Positions 5,782 to 13,350 of a stretch of 19,258 nucleotides of DNA are shown here, in pieces. Numbering within the stretch: the stretch's first letter is position 1; each line of letters opens with the position of its first letter. A program made the translations under genes and the position numbers. The notes under the pieces are model-generated. The model saw only the letters and a program-made list of their open reading frames with translations. It was not told the DNA's origin and made no database searches. The stretch covers positions 1,336,226-1,355,483 of the forward strand of contig CP070672.1 of NCBI GenBank assembly GCA_020351895.1, read 5' to 3'. Source of the DNA: Thermoplasmata archaeon (GTDB taxonomy: Archaea; Thermoplasmatota; Thermoplasmata; GCA-020350865).

Positions 5782-7644
5782 ATGAGCCAAACAAATGATA
5801 ATGAAAAATTGGGAATGGCTAGAAAAGCCCTGAGATTTGAGCTTGCATTTTTAATATCTGTAGCGCTCTTGATAACGATTGCACCGTATGCAAGTGCTCA
5901 GGAGGAACCTATTGCAATTGCCGGAGATGATATGGTAGTGTACGTGAATGAGGAGTTCTCAGTCAATGGCACAGCACAGTCCGACTTTGCCATCACCTCT
6001 TATCAATGGGACTTCGACGGCGATGGTGTATATGAAGAGACCTCTGATATAACTGGTTATGTAACCCATACATACTCCGAAATAGGAACTTATAACGTTA
6101 CCTTCAAAGTTACAGATTTCAATGGCTCCACAGATCGTGATTTCATGATCATCACAGTGGAAGAAAAGGAGCCTTTAAGCACTGGTGCTTACCTTGCAGC
6201 AATCGGTGCGGGACTGGCAATCGGAATAGCGGGAATGGGAGCAGGAATAGGCGTTGGCATAACAGGTGCCACAGGTGCTGGCACAGTGGCGGAAAAACCT
6301 GACATGTTCGCCAAGTCAATTGTCTTTCAGGCCCTGCCCCAGACCCAGGCCATTTACGGTTTGCTTATCGCCATCATGATTCTTATGTACACAGGACTTT
6401 TGGGAGGTGCAGGTGAAGACATCCCAATTGCCGTGGGCCTTGTTGCCATTGGGTGTGGCCTTGCAGTTGGACTCGCTGGCCTATCTGCAATAGGCCAGGG
6501 CATAGCAGCAGGATCGGGCATCTCCGCAACAGCAGGAGATCCAAAGATGCTCGGCAAGGGAATCGTCTTCTCTGTTCTTCCGGAAACCCAGGCTATATAC
6601 GGATTGCTCGTGGCCATATTATTGATGAACTTCTCGGGCCTTCTCGGGGGTAATGTCGATATAGTAAGAGACTTTCCAACAGTGGGTCTGGTGGCTGTAG
6701 GATGCGGGTTGTCAATTGGTGTTGCAGGACTCTCTGCAATTGGGCAGGGCATTGCAGCAAGTGGCGGAGTGGGTGCCACGGCTTCGGATCCCAAGATGTT
6801 CGGCAAGGGTATCGTCTATTCGGTGCTGCCCGAGACCCAGGCGATTTACGGTCTTCTAATAGCCATACTTCTTATGGCCTTCACTGGGATGTTCACCCAG
6901 GATTTCGTTGTATCAGCCGCAGTTGGGTTAATTGCAATCGGCTGCGGTCTTTCAATAGGTGTCGCGGGCCTTTCTGCAATTGGACAGGGCATAGCAGCAA
7001 GCGGTGGAATAGGCGCAACAGCCGAGGATCCCAAGATGTTCGGAAAGGGCATCGTATACTCTGTTTTACCGGAAACTCAGGCCATCTACGGTCTGCTCGT
7101 GGCAATACTTCTTATGGCCTTCGGAGGTTTGTTTGTTGGTGATGTGGCCTCTTTGGATAGTGCAGTTGACAACGGCATAGGTATCGGTCTTGTTGCCGTG
7201 GGATGCGGACTTTCCATTGGCATAGCAGGTCTTTCTGCCATAGGTCAGGGGATTGCTGCAAGTGGAGGTGTTGGGGCCACATCAGAAGATACCAAGATGT
7301 TCGGAAAGGGCATAGTGTTCTCTGTTCTGCCTGAGACCCAGGCCATATACGGCCTTCTCATAGCAGTTCTTCTCATGGCCTTTACAGGCATGTTCACAGG
7401 TGAATTCAATGCAACCGAGGGCATGGGTTTGGCTGCACTTGGAGCCGGATTGGCTGTGGGCATCTCAGGCCTTTCTGCCATAGGTCAGGGAATAACCGCA
7501 AGTGCAGGAATAGGTGCATCCGCAAGAAATCCACAGGCCTTTGGAAGAAGCATAATATTCTCGGTGATGTCCGAGACTTTCGCAATATTCGGTTTGCTCA
7601 TCGCGATATTCATCATGTACGGTGTAAAACTCATGGGCGGGTGA
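5782..7644 (+). CDS. atpK: A-type ATP synthase rotor subunit K: signal peptide + PKD domain + six c-hairpins
   Basis: A 620-residue rotor proteolipid, against about 70-220 for usual archaeal K. Order: signal peptide (1-39; basic region, hydrophobic LAFLISVALLITI, cleavage near ASA|Q), PKD domain (about 45-126; QWDFDGDGVY, HTYSEIGTYNVTFKVTD), short acidic linker, then six two-helix hairpins from about residue 132. Hairpins 2-6 keep the ion-binding Glu in helix 2 (E268, E351, E431, E518, E598) and a Gln in helix 1 (GLSAIGQGI; Q239, Q322, Q402, Q489, Q569). Hairpin 1 has Gln at the Glu site (Q187, LPQTQAIYG) and no helix-1 Gln. Hairpin N-termini face outward in rotor rings, so the PKD domain should be extracellular, in agreement with the signal peptide. 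The ATG at 5782 is preferred over 5764 because GGAGGT (5770-5775) precedes it. Identity as K is firm from the hairpins and operon position; the PKD fusion is highly unusual. Confidence 0.93.
   Translation: MSQTNDNEKLGMARKALRFELAFLISVALLITIAPYASAQEEPIAIAGDDMVVYVNEEFSVNGTAQSDFAITSYQWDFDGDGVYEETSDITGYVTHTYSEIGTYNVTFKVTDFNGSTDRDFMIITVEEKEPLSTGAYLAAIGAGLAIGIAGMGAGIGVGITGATGAGTVAEKPDMFAKSIVFQALPQTQAIYGLLIAIMILMYTGLLGGAGEDIPIAVGLVAIGCGLAVGLAGLSAIGQGIAAGSGISATAGDPKMLGKGIVFSVLPETQAIYGLLVAILLMNFSGLLGGNVDIVRDFPTVGLVAVGCGLSIGVAGLSAIGQGIAASGGVGATASDPKMFGKGIVYSVLPETQAIYGLLIAILLMAFTGMFTQDFVVSAAVGLIAIGCGLSIGVAGLSAIGQGIAASGGIGATAEDPKMFGKGIVYSVLPETQAIYGLLVAILLMAFGGLFVGDVASLDSAVDNGIGIGLVAVGCGLSIGIAGLSAIGQGIAASGGVGATSEDTKMFGKGIVFSVLPETQAIYGLLIAVLLMAFTGMFTGEFNATEGMGLAALGAGLAVGISGLSAIGQGITASAGIGASARNPQAFGRSIIFSVMSETFAIFGLLIAIFIMYGVKLMGG
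6175..7641 (+). repeat. Six tandem c-subunit hairpin repeats inside atpK
   Basis: Approximate units are 6175-6414, 6421-6663, 6676-6909, 6913-7167, 7171-7413 and 7417-7641, each about 75-85 codons. Hairpins 3, 4 and 5 are nearly identical in protein over the helices and the cytoplasmic loop (GIVxSVLPETQAIYGLL) but differ at many third codon positions, which points to older duplication kept by selection. Hairpin 1 is the most divergent and hairpin 6 next (SVMSETFAIFGLL, losing the Gln and Tyr after the Glu). Linkers between units vary in length and are mostly acidic. Confidence 0.9.
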
Positions 7645-7649
7645 ACTTC

Positions 7650-8258
7650 ATGGGCGCTTTGAAGAATATAACAGAGAGGATATTGAAGGACGCGCGAGAA
7701 AAGGCGAAGCAGCGAATTGATGAGGCCAAATTGGAGGCCGAAAAGCTACTTGGCCAGGCACAAAAGGAGCTTGAGAAGGAGAAGAAGGCAATTGAGCAGG
7801 AGAATAACAAGATCATAAAAATCCAGAGAAGCAGGGCCATATCAGAGGCAAAACTGGAGTCAAGGAAGATGAAACTAAATTCAAAAGAAGCCGTCATCGC
7901 CCAGGCATTTGAAAGTGCAAATGAAAGACTCAAGAACCTGGGTCTTAAAGAGAACGAGGGTTATCTGAAGGCGGCCATTAAAAACGGAGTCGACCAGCTG
8001 GGAACCGATGTGGAGATTCTATGCAACAGGGAGGTGTCCTCCCTGGTTACAAGAATCGCATCTGAAATAAATCCTAAAATAACGGTATCCTCAGAGGGAA
8101 TACAATATCTAGGCGGGGCAGTGATAAGAACCAAGGATAAAACCGCCCTAATCGATGCTACGTTTGAGGGAGTTTTGGAGCGCAAGAAAAGCGAACTGAG
8201 AAGAGAAGTGGCAGGGATACTGTTTTCAACGAAACAATCTGAGGCAAAGGAGGCATGA
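7650..8258 (+). CDS. atpE: A-type ATP synthase subunit E (peripheral stalk)
   Basis: A 202-residue protein matching archaeal subunit E. The N-terminal half (to about residue 95) is a charged helix rich in K, E, A and Q that would pair with subunit H. The C-terminal half is a mixed alpha/beta head with the family-typical EGIQYLGGAVIRTKDKTALI (about 148-167) and DATFEGVLERKKSELRREVA, which contacts the top of the A3B3 head. The length is usual. GTG at 7641 overlaps the atpK stop, but ATG at 7650 is preferred because GGTGA (7640-7644, covering the atpK stop) sits five bases upstream and MGALKNITERIL resembles normal starts. The overlap of the Shine-Dalgarno site with the previous stop suggests translational coupling. 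The next gene begins one base after the stop. Confidence 0.92.
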   Translation: MGALKNITERILKDAREKAKQRIDEAKLEAEKLLGQAQKELEKEKKAIEQENNKIIKIQRSRAISEAKLESRKMKLNSKEAVIAQAFESANERLKNLGLKENEGYLKAAIKNGVDQLGTDVEILCNREVSSLVTRIASEINPKITVSSEGIQYLGGAVIRTKDKTALIDATFEGVLERKKSELRREVAGILFSTKQSEAKEA

Positions 8259-8259
8259 A

Positions 8260-9426
8260 TTGGGTATAATGGAAATCATTGAGGAGCTGGGTCTTAATGA
8301 AACAATGACCCTTGCCCTGATGATCATTGGGGCCGCTGTACTCATAACCATAATCCTCCTCATGAGCTACTTCAACGTTCTTGTCACAATAGCCAGCTTC
8401 TCTTATCCCAATGCCAGACTCAAGGCAATGGGAAATCCGTTTATCAAAAAGCGAAGGCTTACCGAGCTTATGGAGATGACCTCAGTGGGGGAGGCTGCAC
8501 AGGAGATATTAAAAGAAGGTTACAAACTTCCGCAGAACATTGAAAAGGCGGGCCTCGACGAGGCAGAAAGGGAGCTTGAATTGGCACAAGTTGAATTTCT
8601 GAAAAAGGTTCTCGCCTCTGATCCCCAGAGCATGAGGCCATTTTTGGAGGCATTTATGATCAAATACGATGCAGCCCAGATCAAAAAGGCCCTTCGTGCA
8701 AGAAAGAATGGGATGTCCAACGAAGAGCTGAAACAGAAGCTCATTCCTGTGAAGGAAATCGATGAGGCCGCAATAGAAAGCATTCTTGAAACCAACACAG
8801 TGGATGAGGTGGCAAATGCAGTCCGCTCTACACGATTCGGGGATATATTGATTAAAACTGCAAGCGAGTACAAAGGGGATCTCGTTGCAATGGACCTAGC
8901 TCTGGATCAGTTCTATTCCAAGGAATTGCACCTTGCAATAACCAGGGTTGACACACCGGTTAGGGAAACCGTCACATTATTTGTGGGGAAATATGCGGAT
9001 ATTACCAACATAAAACACATAATAAGATCCAAGCAACAGGGCCTAGATCTCGCCTTAACAGAGCGCTTTTTAATCGAGGGCGGAAGAAGCTTGGCACCAT
9101 GGAAACTACGTCAGATGATAGAGGCAAAGGGTGTCTCTGAGATAGTTACCGAGCTTGAGGGCACACCTTATATTGAAATAATGAAAGAGGCTATGCAGAA
9201 TTATTCAGAAACTAAGAGCATGTATGCCTTTGAGGCGACATTCGACAGAATGCTTCTTCAGTTTGCCTCCGAGATATCCAGCAGTGCCTTTATCACAGCC
9301 GGTCCAACCATAAGGTTCCTTGTTGCCAAGGAGTTCGAGATCAGGAATCTAAAGGCCCTCTTAAGGGGACTTTTCGAACATCTACCTTCAGATAAAATAA
9401 TGCCCATGTTGATTATGGAGGAATGA
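8260..9426 (+). CDS. atpC: A-type ATP synthase subunit C (ring socket) with N-terminal membrane helix
   Basis: A 388-residue homologue of archaeal subunit C (V-type d), the funnel-shaped socket that joins the central stalk to the rotor ring. The body from about residue 48 shows the family start SYPNARLKAMG, the repeated helical modules (ELMEMTSVGEAAQEILKEGY; LRQMIEAKGVSEIVTELEGT) and the C-terminal KEFEIRNLKALLRGLF. Unusual is the first 45 residues: a strongly hydrophobic stretch, about residues 16-38 (MTLALMIIGAAVLITIILLM), that should span the membrane. Subunit C is normally soluble and about 350 residues long. TTG at 8260 is chosen because GGAGG (8249-8253) ends six bases before it; ATG at 8269 would leave the helix intact too. 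The start follows the atpE stop by one base, so translation is probably coupled. Confidence 0.9.
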   Translation: MGIMEIIEELGLNETMTLALMIIGAAVLITIILLMSYFNVLVTIASFSYPNARLKAMGNPFIKKRRLTELMEMTSVGEAAQEILKEGYKLPQNIEKAGLDEAERELELAQVEFLKKVLASDPQSMRPFLEAFMIKYDAAQIKKALRARKNGMSNEELKQKLIPVKEIDEAAIESILETNTVDEVANAVRSTRFGDILIKTASEYKGDLVAMDLALDQFYSKELHLAITRVDTPVRETVTLFVGKYADITNIKHIIRSKQQGLDLALTERFLIEGGRSLAPWKLRQMIEAKGVSEIVTELEGTPYIEIMKEAMQNYSETKSMYAFEATFDRMLLQFASEISSSAFITAGPTIRFLVAKEFEIRNLKALLRGLFEHLPSDKIMPMLIMEE

Positions 9427-9428
9427 AA

Positions 9429-9758
9429 TTGAAAGTTTCGGTGATTGCGGACAGGGACATAGTAACAGGATTCGCTCTTACTGGGATAAAGGATTTATAC
9501 GCAGTAGATAATAGAGAGGAGGCCAAGAACGCCTTGGAAGAGGTGATGAAAAACCCAGATATGGGTGTGGTCATTATCACTGAGAGGTACGCTCTTTATC
9601 TCCAAGAGGATATAAGACGGTGGAGGGAAGAGAAACCTCTTTATCCATTGATAGTTGAGATTCAGGATAAGAAAGGTAAAGTCGATAGAGAAGATCCAAT
9701 ACGCCTGCTAATAAAAAGGGCTGTTGGACTGGATATATCGGCAAGTGAGGTTAAATAG
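9429..9758 (+). CDS. atpF: A-type ATP synthase subunit F (central stalk)
   Basis: A 109-residue protein matching subunit F, a small Rossmann-like domain on the central stalk that contacts subunit D and helps regulate ATP hydrolysis. Visible family features are the opening strand and loop KVSVIADRDIVTGFALTGI, the GVVIITERYALYL segment (about 48-60), and the helical C-terminal tail DPIRLLIKRAVGLDI. The length is usual. ATG at 9423 overlaps the atpC stop, but GGAGG (9417-9421) ends just one base before it. TTG at 9429, two codons on, has a seven-base spacer and gives MKVSVIADRD, so it is the more likely start. The same layout (Shine-Dalgarno, stop, TTG) occurs at atpC. A 46-base gap follows before atpA. 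Confidence 0.9.
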   Translation: MKVSVIADRDIVTGFALTGIKDLYAVDNREEAKNALEEVMKNPDMGVVIITERYALYLQEDIRRWREEKPLYPLIVEIQDKKGKVDREDPIRLLIKRAVGLDISASEVK

Positions 9759-9804
9759 GTGAGTATGAGAGAACTTTAAAGGAATCTGCAAGGTGGTGTG
9801 AGAT

Positions 9805-11607
9805 ATGAAAGATGAGAAAGGCACTGTCTCCAGAGGTGGCGAGACAACGGAAATCGGTTACATCATAAAGATCGCTGGGCCCGTGGTAGTTGGAGATCGA
9901 ATGCGCGGGGCAAAAATGTACGATGTTGTGAGGGTAGGTAACGAGAGATTGATAGGAGAGATCATCGAGCTGAAAGAGGATACTGTTACTATCCAGGTGT
10001 ATGAGGAAACCACTGGCCTAGTACCGGGTGAGCCTGTTGAAAGGACAGGCATTCCTTTGTCTGTGGAGCTTGCTCCCGGTCTCATGGGCCAAATCTACGA
10101 CGGAATTCAAAGGCCCCTGCCTCTTATCAAGGAAAGCACAGGAGATTTCATTTCAAGGGGTGTTGAGGTTGCCGCCATTGACAGGAACAAGCAATGGCAT
10201 TTCACTCCAAAGTTCAAAGTTGGAGCGAAAGTCGTGGCAGGAGATGTTCTGGGAGTGGTGCCTGAGACACCTGTTGTGGAGCATCGAGTCATGGTCCCAT
10301 GGGGCATGGAGGGTGTGATAGAGGAGATAGTAGGTGAGGGTGAATACAAAATCGAGGATGTCATCGCTAAAATTAAAACCTCATCTGGCACCCAAGAGGT
10401 TCAGATGCTGCAGAGATGGCCTGTTAGAATGGAAAGGCATTTTGTCAAGAAACTGGATCCGAAATTTCCCCTAATCACAGGGCAGAGGATATTCGACGCC
10501 TTCTTCCCAATTTCGAAGGGAGGTACAGCAGCGATTCCGGGGGGCTTTGGAACCGGTAAGACCGTTATGCAGCATCAGCTCGCAAAGTGGTGCGATGCCG
10601 ATATAATCGTCTATGTAGGCTGCGGTGAGAGGGGAAACGAGATGACAGATGTTCTTCGGGAATTTCCGAAGCTGGAGGACCCAAGAACCGGAGAGCCCCT
10701 TATGAACAGGACAGTTCTCATTGCCAACACCAGCAACATGCCTGTTGCTGCAAGGGAGGCCAGCGTCTACACCGGTATAACCCTTGCAGAGTATTACAGA
10801 GACATGGGATACGACGTTGCCCTGATGGCTGATTCAACATCGAGATGGGCAGAGGCCATGAGGGAGATCTCAGGGAGGCTTGAGGAGATGCCGGGGGAGG
10901 AGGGCTATCCCGCGTACCTTGCATCTAGGCTGGCGCAGTTCTATGAGAGGGCAGGTATCGTTCAGGTGGTGGGAAGTAAGGAGAAGCTCGGTTCCATTAC
11001 AGTTGTGGGTGCAGTCTCGCCACCAGGCGGTGATTTCTCGGAGCCTGTGACCCAGAACACACTGCGCATAGTCAAGGTCTTCTGGGCATTGGATGCCGAT
11101 CTTGCAGACAGAAGACACTTTCCATCCATCAATTGGTTGAGATCGTATTCCCTTTATATCGACCATGTGAAGGATTGGTGGCATACAGATGTTGGTGAGG
11201 GATGGCTCGAGATGCGAAAGAGATCCATGCAGCTGCTTCAGAAAGAAAACGAGCTTCAGGAGATCATCCAGCTGGTAGGACCCGATGCCCTGCCACCAAA
11301 GGAGCAGGCCGTACTGGAAGGAGCAAGGGCCATTCGAGAGAATTTCCTGCAGCAGAATGCTTTTCATGATGTTGATACATACTGCCCTGCAAAGAAGCAG
11401 TTCGAGATGATGAGAATAATGCTCAGGTACTTCGACCTTTTAAACGGTGCTATCGAGGAGGGAACCATGATGGAGAAGTTAAAGGGTATGAAAACCAGAG
11501 AGAGCATAGGGAGGATGGCCACCGTTCCAAACGACAATTTTGAAAATACATTCAAAAATATCGAGGAAGATATAGTAAAAGAGATAGCGTCTTTGGGGGG
11601 TGAATAG
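9805..11607 (+). CDS. atpA: A-type ATP synthase catalytic subunit A
   Basis: The 600-residue catalytic subunit, three of which alternate with B in the head and bind and convert ADP/ATP. It has an N-terminal beta-barrel (to about 85), the bulge region peculiar to A subunits (about 110-200), and the nucleotide-binding domain with P-loop GGFGTGKT at 246-253 followed by VMQHQLAKW. Other landmarks are [11 protein letters not shown] with the catalytic Glu, and [20 protein letters not shown] with the Walker B region. The P-loop differs from the usual archaeal GPFGSGKT in two positions. No intein interrupts it, although Thermoplasma species carry one at this site. Length fits the family. The ATG has AGGTGGTG (9791-9798) six bases upstream. 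A TTTAAA at 9775-9780 in the gap before it could be a weak internal promoter, but this is uncertain. Confidence 0.97.
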   Translation: MKDEKGTVSRGGETTEIGYIIKIAGPVVVGDRMRGAKMYDVVRVGNERLIGEIIELKEDTVTIQVYEETTGLVPGEPVERTGIPLSVELAPGLMGQIYDGIQRPLPLIKESTGDFISRGVEVAAIDRNKQWHFTPKFKVGAKVVAGDVLGVVPETPVVEHRVMVPWGMEGVIEEIVGEGEYKIEDVIAKIKTSSGTQEVQMLQRWPVRMERHFVKKLDPKFPLITGQRIFDAFFPISKGGTAAIPGGFGTGKTVMQHQLAKWCDADIIVYVGCGERGNEMTDVLREFPKLEDPRTGEPLMNRTVLIANTSNMPVAAREASVYTGITLAEYYRDMGYDVALMADSTSRWAEAMREISGRLEEMPGEEGYPAYLASRLAQFYERAGIVQVVGSKEKLGSITVVGAVSPPGGDFSEPVTQNTLRIVKVFWALDADLADRRHFPSINWLRSYSLYIDHVKDWWHTDVGEGWLEMRKRSMQLLQKENELQEIIQLVGPDALPPKEQAVLEGARAIRENFLQQNAFHDVDTYCPAKKQFEMMRIMLRYFDLLNGAIEEGTMMEKLKGMKTRESIGRMATVPNDNFENTFKNIEEDIVKEIASLGGE

Positions 11608-11609
11608 AC

Positions 11610-13004
11610 ATGGCAACAACTGAATCAGCCAAAAGCAAGGAGTACACCACAGTATCTGAAATCGCCGGGCCCTTGATGGTTGTGGACAAGGTTTCCGGTG
11701 TCGCTTTTGGAGAGGTTGTAAGAATCCGCGCATCAGATGGCTCAGAAAGATTAGGACAGGTTCTCGAGGCGAGAACAGAGATGGCCGTTGTTCAGGTTTT
11801 CGAGGGTACCAAGGGTCTGGATACTAAAGGTACATCTGTCCGCTTCATTGGAGAGACCATGAAACTTCCAGTTTCGACTGACATGTTAGGCAGGGTGTTC
11901 GACGGGACAGGAAGACCCATTGACGATGGTCCCGAGATAATTCCAGTTGAAAGAAGGGACATAACCGGTCAGCCCATAAATCCCTCGGCAAGGGAATATC
12001 CAAGGGAGTTCATCGAGAGCGGAATCTCAACAATAGACGGCCTCAACACCCTGGTGAGAGGACAGAAATTACCTATCTTCTCTGCTTCGGGATTGCCCCA
12101 TAACAGCCTTGCTGCTCAGATTGCAAGACAAGCCAAGGTCAAGGGTCAGGAGGAGGAGTTCGCAGTTGTTTTCTGTGCCATGGGAATTACCGCCGAGGAA
12201 TCCAATTATTTTATTAATGACTTTGAGCGAACCGGTGCCTTGGAAAGGGCGGTCTTGTTCCTGAATTTGGCAGACGATCCAGCCATCGAGAGGATAATCA
12301 TTCCAAGGATGGCTTTAACAGCTGCCGAGTTTCTTGCCTTTGACAATGATATGCATGTTTTGGTTATTTTAACTGACATGACGAATTACTGCGAGGCCTT
12401 AAGGGAAATAGCTGCTGCAAGGGAAGAGGTCCCAGGGAGAAGAGGCTATCCAGGTTACATGTATACCGATTTGGCAAGTATCTATGAAAGAGCAGGTAGG
12501 ATTTTTGGAAAGGAAGGCACAATAACCCAGATTCCCATTCTCACCATGCCAGACGATGATATAACTCATCCCATACCCGATCTGACTGGATATATCACTG
12601 AAGGACAGATAGTACTTTCAAGAGATTTTCACAGACGGGGCATCAGGCCTCCTGTGGATGTACTGCCGTGTTTGTCCAGGCTCATGAAGCAGGGAATAGG
12701 CAAGGGAAGAACAAGAGAGGATCATGACGATGTTTCGAATCAGCTGTATGCCGCCTATGCAGAAGGTGTGGATCTGAGAGAACTTGTTGCCGTGGTTGGT
12801 GAAGAGGCCCTCACACCGAGGGATAGAAAGTTCTTGGAGTTTGCAGATATATTTGAAAAGAGGTTCATTGCCCAGACCGAGGATGAAGACAGGTCCATTG
12901 AAGAGACCCTGGGCATTGGTTGGGATCTATTATCGACTCTACCCAAGGGTCAGTTGACGAGGATAGATAAAAAGTACATAGAGAAGTATTGGCCTGGAAC
13001 TTGA
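11610..13004 (+). CDS. atpB: A-type ATP synthase regulatory subunit B
   Basis: The 464-residue non-catalytic partner of A in the head. It lacks a true P-loop: the equivalent site reads [18 protein letters not shown], as expected of B. Other landmarks are an N-terminal barrel with [12 protein letters not shown], the central [20 protein letters not shown] with [15 protein letters not shown], and [23 protein letters not shown]. The C-terminal domain ends [14 protein letters not shown]. Length is typical. The ATG lies two bases after the atpA stop, and GGGGGGTGA (11596-11604) precedes it. It is the last ATP synthase gene in the window: subunit D, which often follows B in archaeal operons, is not here. 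Confidence 0.97.
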   Translation: MATTESAKSKEYTTVSEIAGPLMVVDKVSGVAFGEVVRIRASDGSERLGQVLEARTEMAVVQVFEGTKGLDTKGTSVRFIGETMKLPVSTDMLGRVFDGTGRPIDDGPEIIPVERRDITGQPINPSAREYPREFIESGISTIDGLNTLVRGQKLPIFSASGLPHNSLAAQIARQAKVKGQEEEFAVVFCAMGITAEESNYFINDFERTGALERAVLFLNLADDPAIERIIIPRMALTAAEFLAFDNDMHVLVILTDMTNYCEALREIAAAREEVPGRRGYPGYMYTDLASIYERAGRIFGKEGTITQIPILTMPDDDITHPIPDLTGYITEGQIVLSRDFHRRGIRPPVDVLPCLSRLMKQGIGKGRTREDHDDVSNQLYAAYAEGVDLRELVAVVGEEALTPRDRKFLEFADIFEKRFIAQTEDEDRSIEETLGIGWDLLSTLPKGQLTRIDKKYIEKYWPGT

Positions 13005-13350
13005 AGGATGTTTTTGATATATTACTTCATGGAAAAGGCGTTATCTAAGGGTCCCTCTCTCGATTTTAAGGTTAAACATGGTCCTGTTCTCCTCCTAACT
13101 TCATTTTGGAAATTCGAATGAGATAGAGTTTATGAATTGTAAATGATCATCATGTGGAATAAGAAGGATTTAAAGTAACAAAAAAGGACATATGGTGTCT
13201 TTGGTATTATGGTGTTTTTCGGGTAATTACCAGAAATTAGTTAAATAAACCAAAAATCTTATGATTCATTATGTGCATATATGTTTTGAATTCAAAAACC
13301 AGTCAATTCAAAGGAACATATACGCACACAGTAACGATAGGAGGAATACT
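13005..13350 (+). promoter_or_regulatory. Intergenic region and promoter of the PKD-repeat gene
   Basis: These 346 bases carry no convincing gene. A short T5 run (13011-13015) just after atpB and another at 13215-13219 are possible weak terminators. TTAAATAA at 13241-13248 is a good TATA-like box; transcription would then begin near 13270, which excludes the longer reading frame start at 13261. An alternative box is TTTAAAGT (13170-13177). AGGAGG at 13339-13344 with a six-base spacer fixes the start codon at 13351. No trace of subunit D is seen in any frame. Confidence 0.45.

Noticed and set aside
5764..6180. PKD-K fusion as an assembly chimera
   Set aside because: The frame is continuous, the junction shows no slip, the gene has its own Shine-Dalgarno site just after the subunit I stop, and signal peptide, PKD and hairpin topology all agree. 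Reads across the junction would still be worth viewing.
6354..7481. Long antisense frames opposite atpK
   Set aside because: They are shadows of the repetitive Gly/Ala-rich hairpins on the coding strand and carry no independent start signals or family motifs.
9759..9804. Four-codon frame (MREL) between atpF and atpA preceded by GGTGA
   Set aside because: Too short to call a gene; the GGTGA may be chance or an aid to reinitiation.
10390..10720. Intein in subunit A, expected for a Thermoplasma relative
   Set aside because: The P-loop region reads straight through with normal family length; no splicing blocks are present.
13041..13100. Small minus-strand frame after AGGAGG (MFNLKIERGTLR)
   Set aside because: Only 12 codons, with no similarity or conservation that I can judge; a chance match to the Shine-Dalgarno site is likely.
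13261..13350. Longer start of the PKD giant at 13261
   Set aside because: It would put 30 polar residues before the signal peptide and begin upstream of the transcription start implied by the TATA-like box at 13241; AGGAGG points to 13351.
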